Assembly (NCBI RefSeq): GCF_000001735.4 | Contig: NC_003074.8 | Span: forward strand, 14,074,101-14,138,100 | Origin: Arabidopsis thaliana | Taxonomy: Eukaryota; Streptophyta; Magnoliopsida; Brassicales; Brassicaceae | Direction of reading: 5' to 3' | DNA length: 64,000 bases | Shown here: piece after piece, positions 34,177 to 45,758 of the stretch | Numbering within the stretch: position 1 is the stretch's first letter | Layout of the letters: every line of letters starts with the position of its first letter | Made by a program: the position numbers and the translations under genes | Notes under the pieces: generated by a model | Database searches by the model: none | The model's input: the letters and a program-made list of their open reading frames with translations, nothing else | What the model was told of the DNA's origin: nothing

Positions 34177-36941
34177 TCAATCTGCCTTCCGCATTCTCTT
34201 ACGCTTCTTATTATCCGTCACAAACGGTGATTTAATAAGGCGGGATGCTACCCTTGTTCACTTCTTTCCGGTTTCTATTACAGGTGGCACCTCCTGCTTC
34301 TTCTTGCCCCCGCCATTCTTCTTCGCTTTTCCTTTCAGCTCTTTCTCCGTCGTGTTTGTCTCTTTATTACCTGCACACATTTTAAAACAAAACCTAAGTC
34401 ATATATTCACATTTTTATACCCAATTGACATTAATTATTATACTTACTATTTTCTGCAACCTCTGGAGAATGTTCTCTGTAGATCACTACATCCCGTTGT
34501 TGCATCCTGCCGGTGGTCACAAAACCATCGGGCGAAGCAAATAACACGTCATCGTCTGTTGAATGCCCATGTTGACTTGCCTCCTCTGTTTGCTTCCCAT
34601 GTTCCCTTTCCTTCAGATCTGCCACAAATAACTCAATAGACTGCACTCTCACATCAATGACATCAATCTTATCTTTTGTTTCATAAAAGCCTTTGGTCAT
34701 CATCTGCGTCAGTGAGGTTATAGATGCCACAACTGTATCTAAATCAGGGAATCAAGGAGGGACAGCAGTCAGGGGGACATCTTTCTCGGGGACCTCATTC
34801 TCAATCTCATGGACTTCCTCATCCGAAATATCATTTACAATACATCTAGAAGAAATGTCCATCTCACACATTCCTTTCCACCATATCCTCTTCTTCTCTA
34901 CTAATACTCGCTCTCTCCAACTGTCAATAACAATATCTATTGGACCGCAGTCATCATCAACATCATTGTTTAAGAGATTTTTCAACAAATATTTCTCATG
35001 ATAGGCAGGTACCAAAATGCGTGGAAAATCCTGTTAAAAGAAATTCATTTAGCAATCAATCAATCTCATGAGAGACTAGACACACAATGAAGTAAATACA
35101 GAAACTCTAACCTTACTATTCCCAAGCTCTTTATATATAACTTCCAACGGGACACCTTTCGTGCTACATTCTTTAAACTTATGCTTGCACATCCTTGGAC
35201 AGTCATTCAAAGCGGAGCGCAAGGGACTCTTAAATTTCAGTCCAAGCTGTGGAATAGCCTCATAAGCCAGAATCTACAAATAACAAAACAATGTTAATAT
35301 CATAAAACATGTACATTACACCTTATTCTCATATAATGATCATAAATTACTTATCTCAAGAGGCACAATGAATCCACTAAAGCAAGGTTGAGCTTTTGGT
35401 TTCACGAAACCATTCATGTTCTTCATCATTTTCCTTATTCCTGCCATACATTCCAAAAAGGTGTAACGGCCCCACGGAAACGTCTCGCACGCATTCAAAT
35501 TGCCAATAATCCTTAACAGAAACTCTTCAATGTTTCCATCATTCTTTGCACCAGCTTTTACTACCTTGCCCAAGAATTACAACAGCACTAACTTCAACCT
35601 ATCTGAACCATGCTTCATCTTCGAGCACTTAGCAAGAACATCTACAACCTTTATCCCAGATTCTTTTTTAAATATCCTCTTCACAAAGTTAATATTCCCC
35701 ATTGGATTTAGTTCTTTTGGGTAATTGTGGCAATCAAACCCACTTAACAACGCATGCTCTTTAATGGAATACCTAATAGGTACTCCATTTACCACAAACC
35801 AAGCCTCCTCGAGCAAATCTGTCTTCACTGTGCGCAGCATAAGCACCCACATGCCTTGCGTCTGGTGGTTAGGCTCCTGAGGGATGTGGAATATATGCTT
35901 GAACTGATCGTGTCTTTTGAACCATACAACTTCTTCTTTAAACTTCCTCTCTATCAGTTCAACTGTCTGCGTGACCTGGCACCTACTGCTTATCTTGCAC
36001 ACTTTGCCGTATTCTGAAAAAGGAAAATGCATGGTCTGTGGCGGCAGGGGCTGAGAATCTAAATCATCATCCTCCAAACCATCATTGCCAGCCTCATCTT
36101 CCTCTGTCTCTTTAACAGAAACCTCATCATCCTCGGCCTCACAAGTATCCTGCAAATTCAATAAACATTAACCAATTGAAGAATTCATATGTACCAAACT
36201 AATAATTCATATGTACCAATTGAACTAGTTCCATCAAATTACTTAAATCAAACATGTGTCATAGATGAACTAGTTGAACATTTCTAACTAATACGAGAAC
36301 TAATACTCAAACAAAACAAATGTGTGTCATAGAGATTCAATTGTATATACCTGACGATTAACATTCTCTACCCCTTCTTTTGAAATTGTATTCACCATTT
36401 CCTCCTCCTCCAACTCCTCCCCATTCCCGTCTTTCGCTTCTTCGAATTGTTGAATGACAGCGTCAATTAGAGGTTTCAAAGTTGTCCCTGTCTGATTCTC
36501 TTCAATTTCGGCGGTTCCTTTAGGAGAAGCCTCATCACCAACACGCGGTTCCTCCATAGCCTTTTTAATTTCAGAACCCTCATCACCATCATGCGGTTCC
36601 TCCATAGCCTTTTCAATTTCAGCAGTTTCTTTTGGAGAAGCCTCATCACCAACAAGCGGTTCCTCCATAGCCTTTTCAATTTCAGAACCCTCATCACCAT
36701 CACGCGGTTCCTCCATAGCCTTTTCAATTTCAGCGGTTTCTTTTGTAGTATCATTCGCCGCAACATCTCGTGTTTCTGGTTCTGTCGGACCTGCAGGTTC
36801 GGTCGGAACCAAGTCGGCGACATCTCCGTCGTTCTCAATTTTTGAAGTAACTGGTTCGGATGTCGAAACTTCACCGGACGACGACTTCTCCGTCGAATCA
36901 TATAAAGGGCCAGCAATACCGTCTCTAACACGAGCCATCAA
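34177..36941 (-). pseudogene. DUF1985 protein gene of Kaonashi/ULP type, without the Ulp1 protease domain, inactivated
   Basis: Exons: 36941-36351, 36149-35355, 35273-35112, 35030-34448, 34370-34177. Exon 1 is acidic with EIEKAMEEP repeats. Exon 2 holds the DUF1985 signature: GMWVLMLRTVKTDLLEEAWF, VNGVPIRYSIKEHALLSGFD, later PWGRYTFLECM. Exon 3 starts ILAYEAIPQLG. The end is basic (KSPFVTDNKKRKRMRK). Nonsense codons lie at 35576-35574, 34754-34752 and 34260-34258, and the exon 2 donor seems to be AT instead of GT (35354-35353). DUF1985 is typically joined to a Ulp1 SUMO-protease domain in genes carried by Arabidopsis Kaonashi MULEs; no catalytic His/Asp/Cys block is seen here. Function of the domain is unknown. 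Confidence 0.78.
36540..36770 (-). repeat. In-frame EIEKAMEEP repeats in exon 1 of the DUF1985 gene
   Basis: Four EI(E/K)KAMEEP(R/L/H)(D/V)GDE units are arranged as a duplicated block of about 114 bases. The frame is kept. Confidence 0.85.
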
Positions 36942-37267
36942 ACTATTACACGAATCAAGAATTCGTCGGAAAATCGTGAAAGGCGAGAAATTATGAATTT
37001 GATTTTGGAAAATTTGAATTTTCTGAGAGCAGAAACGGTTTGATTTTAGAAATTAGGGATTTCGCTTAAGTGTTTGGGATGAGTTTTGGGTCGCTGGGCA
37101 TGGATCTTAATTGGATCGGATACTTTGTTGGGTCGTCTGGGTTTTTGGTCTTTTGCCAATTATTTGGATTTTCTCTCATTTATTTTTAATTCGGCAAAAA
37201 ATAAGAATTAGAAGAGTGGCATTCCTGGTTACTTTTTCGCACATAGTGGCATTCCAGACATTTATTC

Positions 37268-38785
37268 CTTGAAGCGAGATTGCATTGAATGAGGTTGATG
37301 AATGTGTTTTTAGCATTCTCACTGAAAGAAGAAAGAAAACAATTAAATCAATAAAATAAAAACGATTTCTAAGATCTAGAACTTGAAAAAACAATCACTA
37401 CGAAAAAATCAAGTAACACCAATAATCAAATCCCAACACGAACCTCACGTCGGTAAATGTCATGGAAGGCTGAGACGAAAACGAAGAAGATTAAGATGTA
37501 GAAGAGTTTAGAAGAGAAGGAAGGAGAAGAAGAAAGAACAAGGAAGATCGTAAGGAGAGGAGGAGAGTGGAAAAAGAAGGATCGTAAAGGAGAGGCGAAA
37601 AGGAGGAGAAGAGATGAAATGAATTAGATCTAGGGTTTTATGTTTTTATACAATGTTCCTTTAAACCCGAAGTAATCGATCGATAACTGATTACCAAACC
37701 GACCCAAACCGACATCTGATTGCCCAAATTAATTTGCCGTTCGGTTTGGTTTAATCTCTTCGGTCTAAGCCGAGAACCGAAAATTTCGGGTTGATCGTGC
37801 CGGTTTGATCGGTTTAATCCGAACTCCCAGGCCTAAAAGTTAGGGTGAGTTTGTAGTATAGTACAATTTTTGAAACGTAATTATAAAAAATAGTTTGCAT
37901 TAGATCTCTCTTATCTCAATTATATTTTCTAGAGAGAATGTGATATCTGGTTAATGAAAACGCAAGTTTTTTTTGTTAAACATATAATTTCTGATTTGAG
38001 TTGGATCTTTTTCATCTTTGTTGAATCGGCTTTTCTGGTTCTAATAGTATTCGTTTTAGATTCAACTAGGATTTCAATTCGATTTTCATTTACCATTGAT
38101 TGATTTCCTATGTCTCATAGTCGATTGGTTCCACTTTTATGTGGGAGTAATATATTTGTCAATTACTATGAAGAGTACTTCATATAGGTCTTAGACAAAC
38201 GTTTTTGTTAAGAAATCGGGTTAAGATGATAAAGGCTAGAAGATGTCTTCTTATGGCTTTTCTAAGACGAAACTGGTGGATTTCAACCTGATTTGCATAT
38301 GTGATATTTTGGAGTGTGGTAGTTGATTCTCGAAACCAGTCGGTAGAACGTTGTCAGATCGTGGAATTAAGTAGTTTTATTTTAATGAAAGTAGTAGTTA
38401 TAAGCATTTGAGATTGGGTTTCTATTTCTCATCACTTTGTATTGCCAAGATCGTGGAACTATTGGACTTTACATATTAGTAGAATTTGGTTATAAAACCG
38501 TGGTGGTTACATTCACGAATTGAAGAGGAAAAACGAGGAGGATGATTTAGTTTTTTTTTTTTCAGAGTTAAGGCATATGTGTTTTGTTGATGAGCGTTTG
38601 TGCTCTGTTTTTTAAGCTGTCATGTTCTGGTTTGTATAATAGAGCTCATATGAGATAAGAAAAAAGTGGGTTAAGTGTTGGAGTTGAGAAATTACGGAGA
38701 AGGGTTTCAGTGTTGGGTTTTGCAAAACCCTCTTATCGAAATAAAGGGTTAGGTGTAAAAAGAATGGAAATTGACTAAGCATAAT
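37268..38785. other. Intergenic A/T-rich region right of the MULE
   Basis: There is no credible gene. A purine-rich stretch (37460-37620) and a CGGTTT/AACCGA-rich stretch (37670-37830) are seen; the latter ends in CGAACTCCCAGGCCTA, the complement of a word near 21600. Confidence 0.5.
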
Positions 38786-38863
38786 TGTTAGGGTCAGATT
38801 TCACCCACTTAATGAGACCGAGCCAAACGCCAATGGTTATGGATTACCTCGGGATCATACGAA

Positions 38864-38919
38864 TTACAGTAGGGGATGCCGAGCCAAGTTAAGAAACCGC
38901 TCGACATCCCCTACTGTAA
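38864..38919. repeat. Hairpin with 21-bp arms
   Basis: The arms 38864-38884 and 38899-38919 are complementary at 20 of 21 positions (core TACAGTAGGGGATG), with a 14-base loop. It lies at the left edge of the plus-strand Tat gag remnant. Confidence 0.85.
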
Positions 38920-38929
38920 CAATCATGCT

Positions 38930-41880
38930 GAGCCGTTAGATTTAGACGCATCAAACTAAACGGACGAGCTTGGCAACCATCAAGAACTGCATCCCCAAGC
39001 AGAGGCTAATGCAATCAAACAGATTGAAGTCACTAACGATGAAGAAGCTGAGGAAAACATCAAATGGACCGAGGAGTACGAAAGGGAGTATGAGATCGAC
39101 GTGATAAAAGCCTCGCTAGCCAATGTTGAGGCTGACATGAAGCTCGTGAATTCGCAGATGCATAGCATGGCCTCCTCGGCCTCCATATTGACCGCATCCC
39201 GGAAGAATCGTACAATACGCCATTCACACGCATGATCACTTAGGCCACGATCTCTGACCTGTGAAAGCTCAAGATCGAGTATTTGAACGGGTCATACGAC
39301 CCAAAGGGACATATAAAAGTCTTTCATGATAGCTGTTAGATGAGGCAGATTCAAACTAGGAGAGAGAGACGCCAGCTTGTGTTTGTTGTTCGTGGACACC
39401 TCAAAGGAACTGCACAAGATTTGTTCTCTAGTTTGGATCGGAATTTGGTTGAGAGTTTCCAAGAGCCGTTGACGCTCTTTCTCATGCAGTACTCCATGCT
39501 AATCGACCCATGGACATCCGACGCATATCTTTGGTCATTATCTCAACAACCTAATGAGCCACTAAGGGACTTTGTCGCAACGTTTAAGTCAACCCTGGCT
39601 AAAGTCGAATGAATAAGCGACGTCGCTGCCCTCTCGGCCCTAAGGAAGGCCATTTCGTACAAATCTGAATTCTGAAAAGAGTTAAATTTGTCTAAGCCTT
39701 TGACAATCCGAGACGCCCTGCTTCGCGCTTTGTATTACGTCGCCCACAAAAAGGACATGGAGCTGCTAGCAAGGAAGCACGAGCCGAGAAAGTACACACA
39801 AACTTCCTGACCCAGAAGAGGGGCATTCAGAGCGGACCATTCGTACATCATGAGAGACGTAACTTCTCTGGAGCACACGATTACCAAGTAGATACAGGCC
39901 GAAAAGAGACCAACCGTCAAACAACAAGCAAAGGTATTGGTAACTCCACAAGACCTTTGGGCATTATACTTCTAAGTGTCAAAGCCTTAGAGCAAAATTA
40001 GCAGCTAAATTTCTAGCCGCGAAGCTCTAGGAAACATCACCCACAAGGACCTACAAGCAAGACATGTCCGGCCCAAGCAGGCTGACCCTGTGGTAGATCA
40101 TGAGCCGAGAGACACGGAGACTGATATGTCTATAATTTGCATGATTTAGGCATTCATTCTTCACCAGTTTGTCATTGTTTCATCCACATTTCATCTCATT
40201 AGGAGTCGTTTTAGTGTGTTTTGCATACTTAGGATGGTTTCGCATTAGGATTGCATGTGCATTGTATATTTGGTTGTTTTTCAGGTACTTTGGTTTCACA
40301 ATGACGCCTTCAGCCAAAGTACTCTATTGCAGCCTCGGAGCCCTGCCAAGGCAAACCACTCTATCGCAACCCCGGAGAAGCTAACAATCAGTTTTACTCA
40401 ATCGCAAAGCCGGAGGAATCACCCATCTTACACCACTCGATCACAAGGAGGCCTATCTGCTCGTTCTGCATTCAACCAGACAAACTGAGAACAAAGAAGA
40501 GAAGAGAAGCTAAAGCAACCACTCGATCACAACCTCATGACATCCACTCGATCGCAAGGCGGAGTCCCTGAATCCCAGTTTGATCAATGACATACTCAAT
40601 CACAGGGAAGCCCATTTCAGCCCATCAGATGCCAATGACATACTTGATCGCATGGTCCTGACGTGAAGATTCGCTATCTATCTAGTTTCCTTATTTGATT
40701 CATAGTTTTGCTTATATAAACTTCCTTTAAGGGTTTTCCCCAGGGCATCCGTTATTCATACAACTTTTCTTGCCGCAGTGTTTCTCCTGCGACTTTCTAT
40801 TCACTTTCAAATATTTGATATTCACTTTCAAGTAGTTATCATGTTTTCAATCGTTGCTTTGCTATTGTCTTTGATTATGTCTCAGTAGTGAACCGTATTT
40901 CTGATGATGAGATAGAGTAGTTGTGGTTTACTTGGTCGTTTTAGGTGGTTGAGTTTAGAATACTAGAATCCCTTCTAGATTAGTTGCGCTTATTGCTTGT
41001 TTCACTGGCTAATGTGGAATATGAATCCAGACATTCCCGCGCTCAAAAGGTGTTCGATAGAATGTCAGATCTATTAATTCCAGAGATATTCGCCTCTACC
41101 CCAAGGGATTGGCTTGTAGAGAAGGTATTGGCTTTAATAAGTTGATTCGATATTGCCTGCTTAGTTAGAGATCGCTAATGGGAATTAGGTCAGTGTCTAG
41201 CTTTGCTTGAAGATTTCTATCACGGGAGTGAATTAATCTGTTGTTGAACTTGTTGTCTAGGGATAGCTTCTGTGAAGTTTTGTCAACCGCCTGAATAGAT
41301 TAAGGAGATCACACTATTCGATTACCCCATCCTTAGGAATCGTTTATCCATTTGACTGCCTGTTATTATTTCTGCTTTGTTATTCACCTGCCTGTTATTG
41401 CCATTTCTTCTTTTAGTTTCATTTCATTTATGTTATTGCATACTAGGATAGTTAGAACCAACCAACTCTCTACTTGGCTTGACTTAGAGCTTTCAATCAT
41501 ATCTCATCTGTTTGCATCACACCGGATTGGATTGACAACCTAAAATACTACAACGACACGATAGTGTTTTAGGATTAATTGAGTAAAATCCTACTATCAG
41601 AGAATCCGAAGAGAATCCAAAGCGATCGAAGGGCAATCGACGCAGAACCAAGTGGAACCCGATAGAGGATTTTTACCATAATGGGTGGATCAGCGTATTG
41701 CCTCCACACCTTAGCTGCAAGCAAAGCTTATCAGAAACGAGTCGACTCAAGTAGCAACTGGTCGAGACCTTTCGACCGACCAAACGATGTTATCATGCTC
41801 GAAGAAAGCTAGAAGAACAGTCTTGACAGTTATCATAACGATTCCTTGGTCATCAGACTTGCCATAGGGAAACACCCTCA
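38930..41880 (+). pseudogene. Ty3/Tat-type gag and gag-pro linker remnant, split by a solo LTR
   Basis: A plus-strand Tat-like gag is recognisable at 39340-39790: LKGTAQDLFSSLDRNLVESF, then QQPNEPLRDFVATFKSTLAK, ISDVAALSALRKAISYKSEF and DALLRALYYVAHKKDMELLA. Stops interrupt it at 39610 and 39673. After the solo LTR (40122-41599) the same strand resumes with the linker pattern IMGGSAYCLHTLAASKAYQK and a degraded LVI-containing start of the protease domain near 41850. No pol follows on this strand because the sequence switches to a minus-strand gag near 41880. It is an old truncated fragment. Confidence 0.75.
40122..41599 (+). mobile_element. Solo LTR of the first Athila-like family, plus orientation, 1478 bp
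   Basis: It starts TGATATGTCTATAATTTGCA and ends CCTACTATCA, the reverse of the LTR at 6236-7863. The flanks are GAGAC (40117-40121) and GAGAA (41600-41604), an imperfect 5-bp duplication. No primer site follows the right end. The TATA box is at 40713-40720 and ACTCGATC motifs lie at 40400-40650, upstream of it. Confidence 0.9.
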
Positions 41881-42820
41881 TGAGCTTTGAAAGTACAGCT
41901 TTGAATTTTGTGATGAAAGTTTGGAGTGACTAATTTGGCCCTTGCTGTAGATTCCAAAGGTTAGTGTCTGAAGTGCTTTTACCCATAAGGATGGTGTACT
42001 GCTTCAGGAACACAACGGATAATTCGTTGAAGTTCATGATAGAGCCTGGTTCGAGCTGGGTGAACCATATCTAGGCTTGTCTAGCCAGGTTCTCGTATTA
42101 AAGCTTGCAGTATCCTGCATCCTGTTTAGCTTCGTCCAAATCGACTCGCCCGACGGCTATCAGGAAAGCCACGAGATAGCTTTTAGGATCTTCTAGCCCA
42201 TTATAGGGCTCGCGGTTGAGCTTCCGGGAATCTTGATTCTTATGCTCGCAATATGAGGGGTGAAATGCGTCCACCTTGTTGCTTCGATGACTCGATCGAT
42301 GTCTAGTTCCGAACTGGTGGCCTGATGGAACTTTGATTTTATCTCTTTCAGTTTACGGCTAACCTTCTTCATAGGTTCAAACTGCTCATAGTTTTCTTGC
42401 TCACGAGACTCCCGAGTTGTTCTTCACCATCAGGTTGTACTTCCACGACATTTGGTTGAGTTCTGGGATCAGTTGCATCCGGAGTCATCTGTCCGCCAGT
42501 TTTATTCCCTGTATGGGACTATGGTGAACTGAACATGCTCCTCCGGACTCCTTGAGGGTTTCCTTTCCTCAAAGATCGAACCCGAGATTGCATAATATTG
42601 AAATTTTGGCTAAGAGATACTTGAGTTGCTTTCAAAGTGCTCACAACCTTTTCCACGTCTGAAAACTTTTGCGCCATGCCCGAAACGGTTTTCTGGATGC
42701 TCTAGAGTGTTTTAGCCATGGACACATTGACAAAGCTTTCTTCGGCCATTGCCGCCTTCCTTGGGTATGTCGTCAAAGATATCTGATGACTCAAGAATCC
42801 TCCGTCCCAATAGACATCGC
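41880..42820 (-). pseudogene. Ty3/Tat-type gag remnant, minus strand
   Basis: Minus-strand frames show the Tat gag core: [40 protein letters not shown] and SLQTFITKFKAVLSKL, near 42075-41900. Upstream, 42750-42580, a helix (QKTVSGMAQKFSDVEKVVST) fits the gag N-terminus. Many stops and frame changes occur between them. Its 5' end abuts an LTR-like edge at 42826. Confidence 0.7.
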
Positions 42821-42825
42821 CAAAA

Positions 42826-43075
42826 TGTGGATCTCGGACTTGCACACTCAAATATTTATTTATCTATGAGAAGGAAATCTCTTAAGGACAAAAATCGAAT
42901 GAAAATATAATAAAATAGAGAACACCTTTTGAATGATAAAACTGAAACTGGTATTGTATTAGCTTAAAGTATGTTTGCAAGAATGTGTGTGTATTACTCC
43001 ATTTTGGACTCAGTATATATACATCAATACTATAATTATTCACAATTATCTACACTAATTTCCCTTCAATGCATC
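42826..43075 (-). repeat. Probable LTR remnant upstream of the minus-strand Tat gag
   Basis: The minus strand ends ...GATCCACA followed by TTTTGGCGATGTC, a degraded primer-site look. A TATA-like GTATATATAC lies at 43010-43022. The outer edge is not defined; only one end can be supported. Confidence 0.4.
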
Positions 43076-43094
43076 CGTTTAGATTCTTTGGTTA

Positions 43095-43521
43095 AATGCC
43101 TTAACGTTCGAATTTGAATTCCTTTGACTTCTTCTTGGGCTTCGACATTAGGCCCATAGCAACTATCTGAACTGCCTCCTATCTCGACAAGGTTCTTCAC
43201 CTTGCACAAAGTCAAACTCCTTGTTCGATTTGGGGTATCCTCTAGGTTGAATCCTTGGCAAACCCCCTTTTGTTGACGTGGCAATCTTTGGTTGGAACCG
43301 GACGATCGGTTTGGGATCCGACACCAACACGGATAGTTTTGATCCTGAGGATTCTCAACATTCGGGTTTCTGTAAGAAAGACTAGGACTACCTCTAAAGT
43401 TGTTGTTGAAGTTGTTGTTGTAGCCGCGATTCTTAAAGCATCCTTGGGCTCCAACATAGTTAACTTCTTCTTCTTGATCGAATGTGTCATGGTACCCTTG
43501 GAAGGCTTATGTGATACCCAT
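43095..43521 (-). pseudogene. Athila-like gag C-terminal fragment
   Basis: The minus strand encodes an Asn-rich segment (KNRGYNNNFNNNFRG), then SYRNPNVENPQDQNYP and a Gln-rich stretch, the usual C-terminal part of Athila gag. Several frames are used, so it is broken. It is cut on the right by the LTR that begins at 43522. Confidence 0.55.
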
Positions 43522-43864
43522 TGTGGATGTTGAAATCCGCAATTAAAAATTTATGGATATTAACGAGGTTCTTAAGCCTTGTCAGTCGAGCCAAGATCAA
43601 ATCGAAAAAGTGTTTAAGTAAATCGGAATTATTTCAGTATAATTTTTTCTGCCCCTCTATAATTACAGGCTAAGTTCTATTTATACAATGAAGACAAATC
43701 TACAGAAAGTAAATGAATGCTCGTATCACGCCGCAGATCTCGCCTCATTAAATGGGCTCCTGAAGCCCATCTCATCCTGAATGGGTCGAACTTGTTATTC
43801 ACCCGATCTAGGACATATCGACGGATTGCGGGTCGGGTCGAATAGACGTGATCCGACATCCACA
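43522..43864 (-). repeat. LTR of a Ty3/Tat element (3' LTR, minus orientation), 343 bp
   Basis: The ends are TGTGGATGT and ACATCCACA, a 9-bp inverted terminal repeat with TG...CA edges. On the right it is followed by TTTACCCCCCAAG, whose complement CTTGGGGGGTAAA is a polypurine tract, so this is the 3' LTR of a minus-strand element. A TATA box (GTATAAATAG on the minus strand) lies near 43677-43686. Confidence 0.8.
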
Positions 43865-44115
43865 ATTTACCCCCCAAGTCTCAAAAATGAATTCAATTCG
43901 GGGACTTAGATCAATTTCAACATACTATCTTGAAGTAATGCCGTAATTTTCAGGATCCTCAACAGGCGCGTATATCCTCCGAAGTAGGGAAAGGAAACAA
44001 AATATCGCGATTTTCGAGATTATTCTTGGAAAGAGTGTGACGCTTTGTGATCCTAGGATTTTCCTTTTTCTCGCTCTTCTGACGCTTTATATATCGAGGT
44101 TAAACTCTTGGCTTC

Positions 44116-45327
44116 TGATATATCTCTGTTTTCACTGATTTTATCTATGTTTTAGGTATAGGATTTCGAGTCTTTATATTATTTCCCGAGTCGTTTTAGT
44201 GTCTTTTCAGGTATTCTATGCAGTGGGACAACAATGGAGATGAGAAGACATTCTGGAGCAAAAGCTAAGGAAAGGAAGCCAAGGACGATTTTGGATTCAG
44301 GAATCAGCGAGGACTGTCGATCGACACACTCTTGGTGTCGATCGACACCAGTTTCGGCCCAGCAAAGTCCAAGACGCTTTCAAGTTTAGAGAAGAGGAAT
44401 TTGCCCCAGAAGACTTCCGTATTTGCATTATTAGTCCTTGGACGTTTTATAGGGTTTATATACATTGTTTAGACCTATGTTTTCATCATCCAGTTTTCTA
44501 TCAAGTTCTTATAAAGCTTTTTGCAAACCCTGTTACTGAGAGACATAAGCTATTCATCGATTCTTTTCAGAGATTGATTCAGATCTTAATACAGTGAAGA
44601 GATCCCTTCTTTCCCTTAATCTATTTGTTGTGTTTATGTTTTCATACTCAATATGTTGTTTACTTCAATCAATATGTCTGAGTAATCTGCTTGTTAGGAA
44701 GAGGGTTTCTCATTAGGGATTCATATGGTTTAGTAGATTGCCCCCTTGCTAGGTTATCTGTAGAATTCTTCATCTTTAATTATGCTTAATGCTAGATCTA
44801 GAGTAATTAACTAGATCTTGAATCCAGACAATAGATATGCCCGCCATAGGTATTTGTAGTTGGATCTATTATTTGATGAGCCTGGTTTATAGGTGTGTAA
44901 TAAGAATCGGCCTATCTACTAAGGTGAACAATCGAACTCGTTAAGAATGTATATTTAGGTTGATAATTTCTCGGCTTCTCCGATTATTCTTAGCTATAGA
45001 TATAGGGAGTTTTGCGGAACGCCACCGGTTATTCCATAATTAGAGTTTGAGTTCAAGAATGGTTTGATAACAACCTAGCTTTCATTAGATCTACTAACCA
45101 ATAGTTTCCTGAGAATACCCTGTTCCTAGCTCTTTATTTAATCGTTTACATCACAATCAACTTGCTGTCTTTTTATTTTGTTTTCTTACTATTTTAATCA
45201 TCACCTGCTAGCTTAATCTCGACATTCAACTCACTGTTTGAACAAAGAACTCCGTGAATTCGATCCTTAAATACTGCAATTGATCTCTTATTTGAGAGAG
45301 TAGTTCTAGGTAATTTGAACCTTATCA
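44116..45327 (+). mobile_element. Solo LTR of an Athila family, 1212 bp
   Basis: It starts TGATATATCTCTG and ends GAACCTTATCA, with a perfect 5-bp duplication GCTTC (44111-44115 and 45328-45332). No primer site follows. A TATA-like TTTATATACA lies near 44455-44464. Upstream of it are two TCGATCGA palindromes (44315-44326 and 44334-44349). Confidence 0.92.
44315..44349. repeat. Paired TGTCGATCGACA palindromes in LTR U3
   Basis: TGTCGATCGACA (44315-44326) and GGTGTCGATCGACACC (44334-44349) are perfect palindromes 7 bases apart. Such words are known from Athila LTRs as I recall them. Confidence 0.85.
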
Positions 45328-45758
45328 GCTTCCTAATATCGCTTATAACTTGCTGGAGCTCATTCACCGCTAAAAGTAAAGCCTCGATTCTTCTCTCTTC
45401 CTCTTAAACTTGTTTCAGTTAAATCGTTTAGTTCGTTAGAAGATCCAGCATGTTTATTAAGCTTAGAATTGCTTAGGATTTGAACAGGCTGTTTTAGGAC
45501 ATGATTCCTTATCGGTTTCTCAGATTTTCAACTTTGATTTTGAAGAAATTCATCGTTTTAACCACCGGTTTCTCTTTCACCGCCTGTAATCCGTCATCTG
45601 TCGTCGAGCCTACCGGCGCTCTGAACTGCTAACCACCGGATTCCGGTGATAATTTATTGAGTGTTCTTCAGATTTTGGGAAGATCTTCAACATGTTCTTG
45701 AGCCAAAAACTTCCCAGACCTTCCTCACCATCCGCGACACGATTTCGCAGTGTTAATT

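Larger units (their letters stand above)
23190..37267 (+). mobile_element. Large Mutator-like element (MULE) with multi-gene cargo, ~14.1 kb including a nested solo LTR
   Basis: Both ends carry an inverted AATGCCACTA box, 15 bases inside the inferred terminus (left 23204-23213; right 37243-37252, complement). Just outside lies CTTGAAG on both sides (23183-23189 and 37268-37274), a candidate but imperfect target duplication. Terminal repeats are otherwise weak, as in non-TIR MULEs such as VANDAL and Kaonashi types. Inside are a mudrA transposase pseudogene, an OB-fold gene, two GRF-type zinc-finger genes, an unknown two-exon gene and a DUF1985 gene on the minus strand. Without the solo LTR and its duplication it is about 12.2 kb. 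The exact ends need comparison with another copy. Confidence 0.75.

Noticed and set aside
38270..38720. Possible host gene between the MULE and the Tat fragments
   Set aside because: No reading frame longer than about 40 codons and no splice pattern could be joined into a family-like protein.
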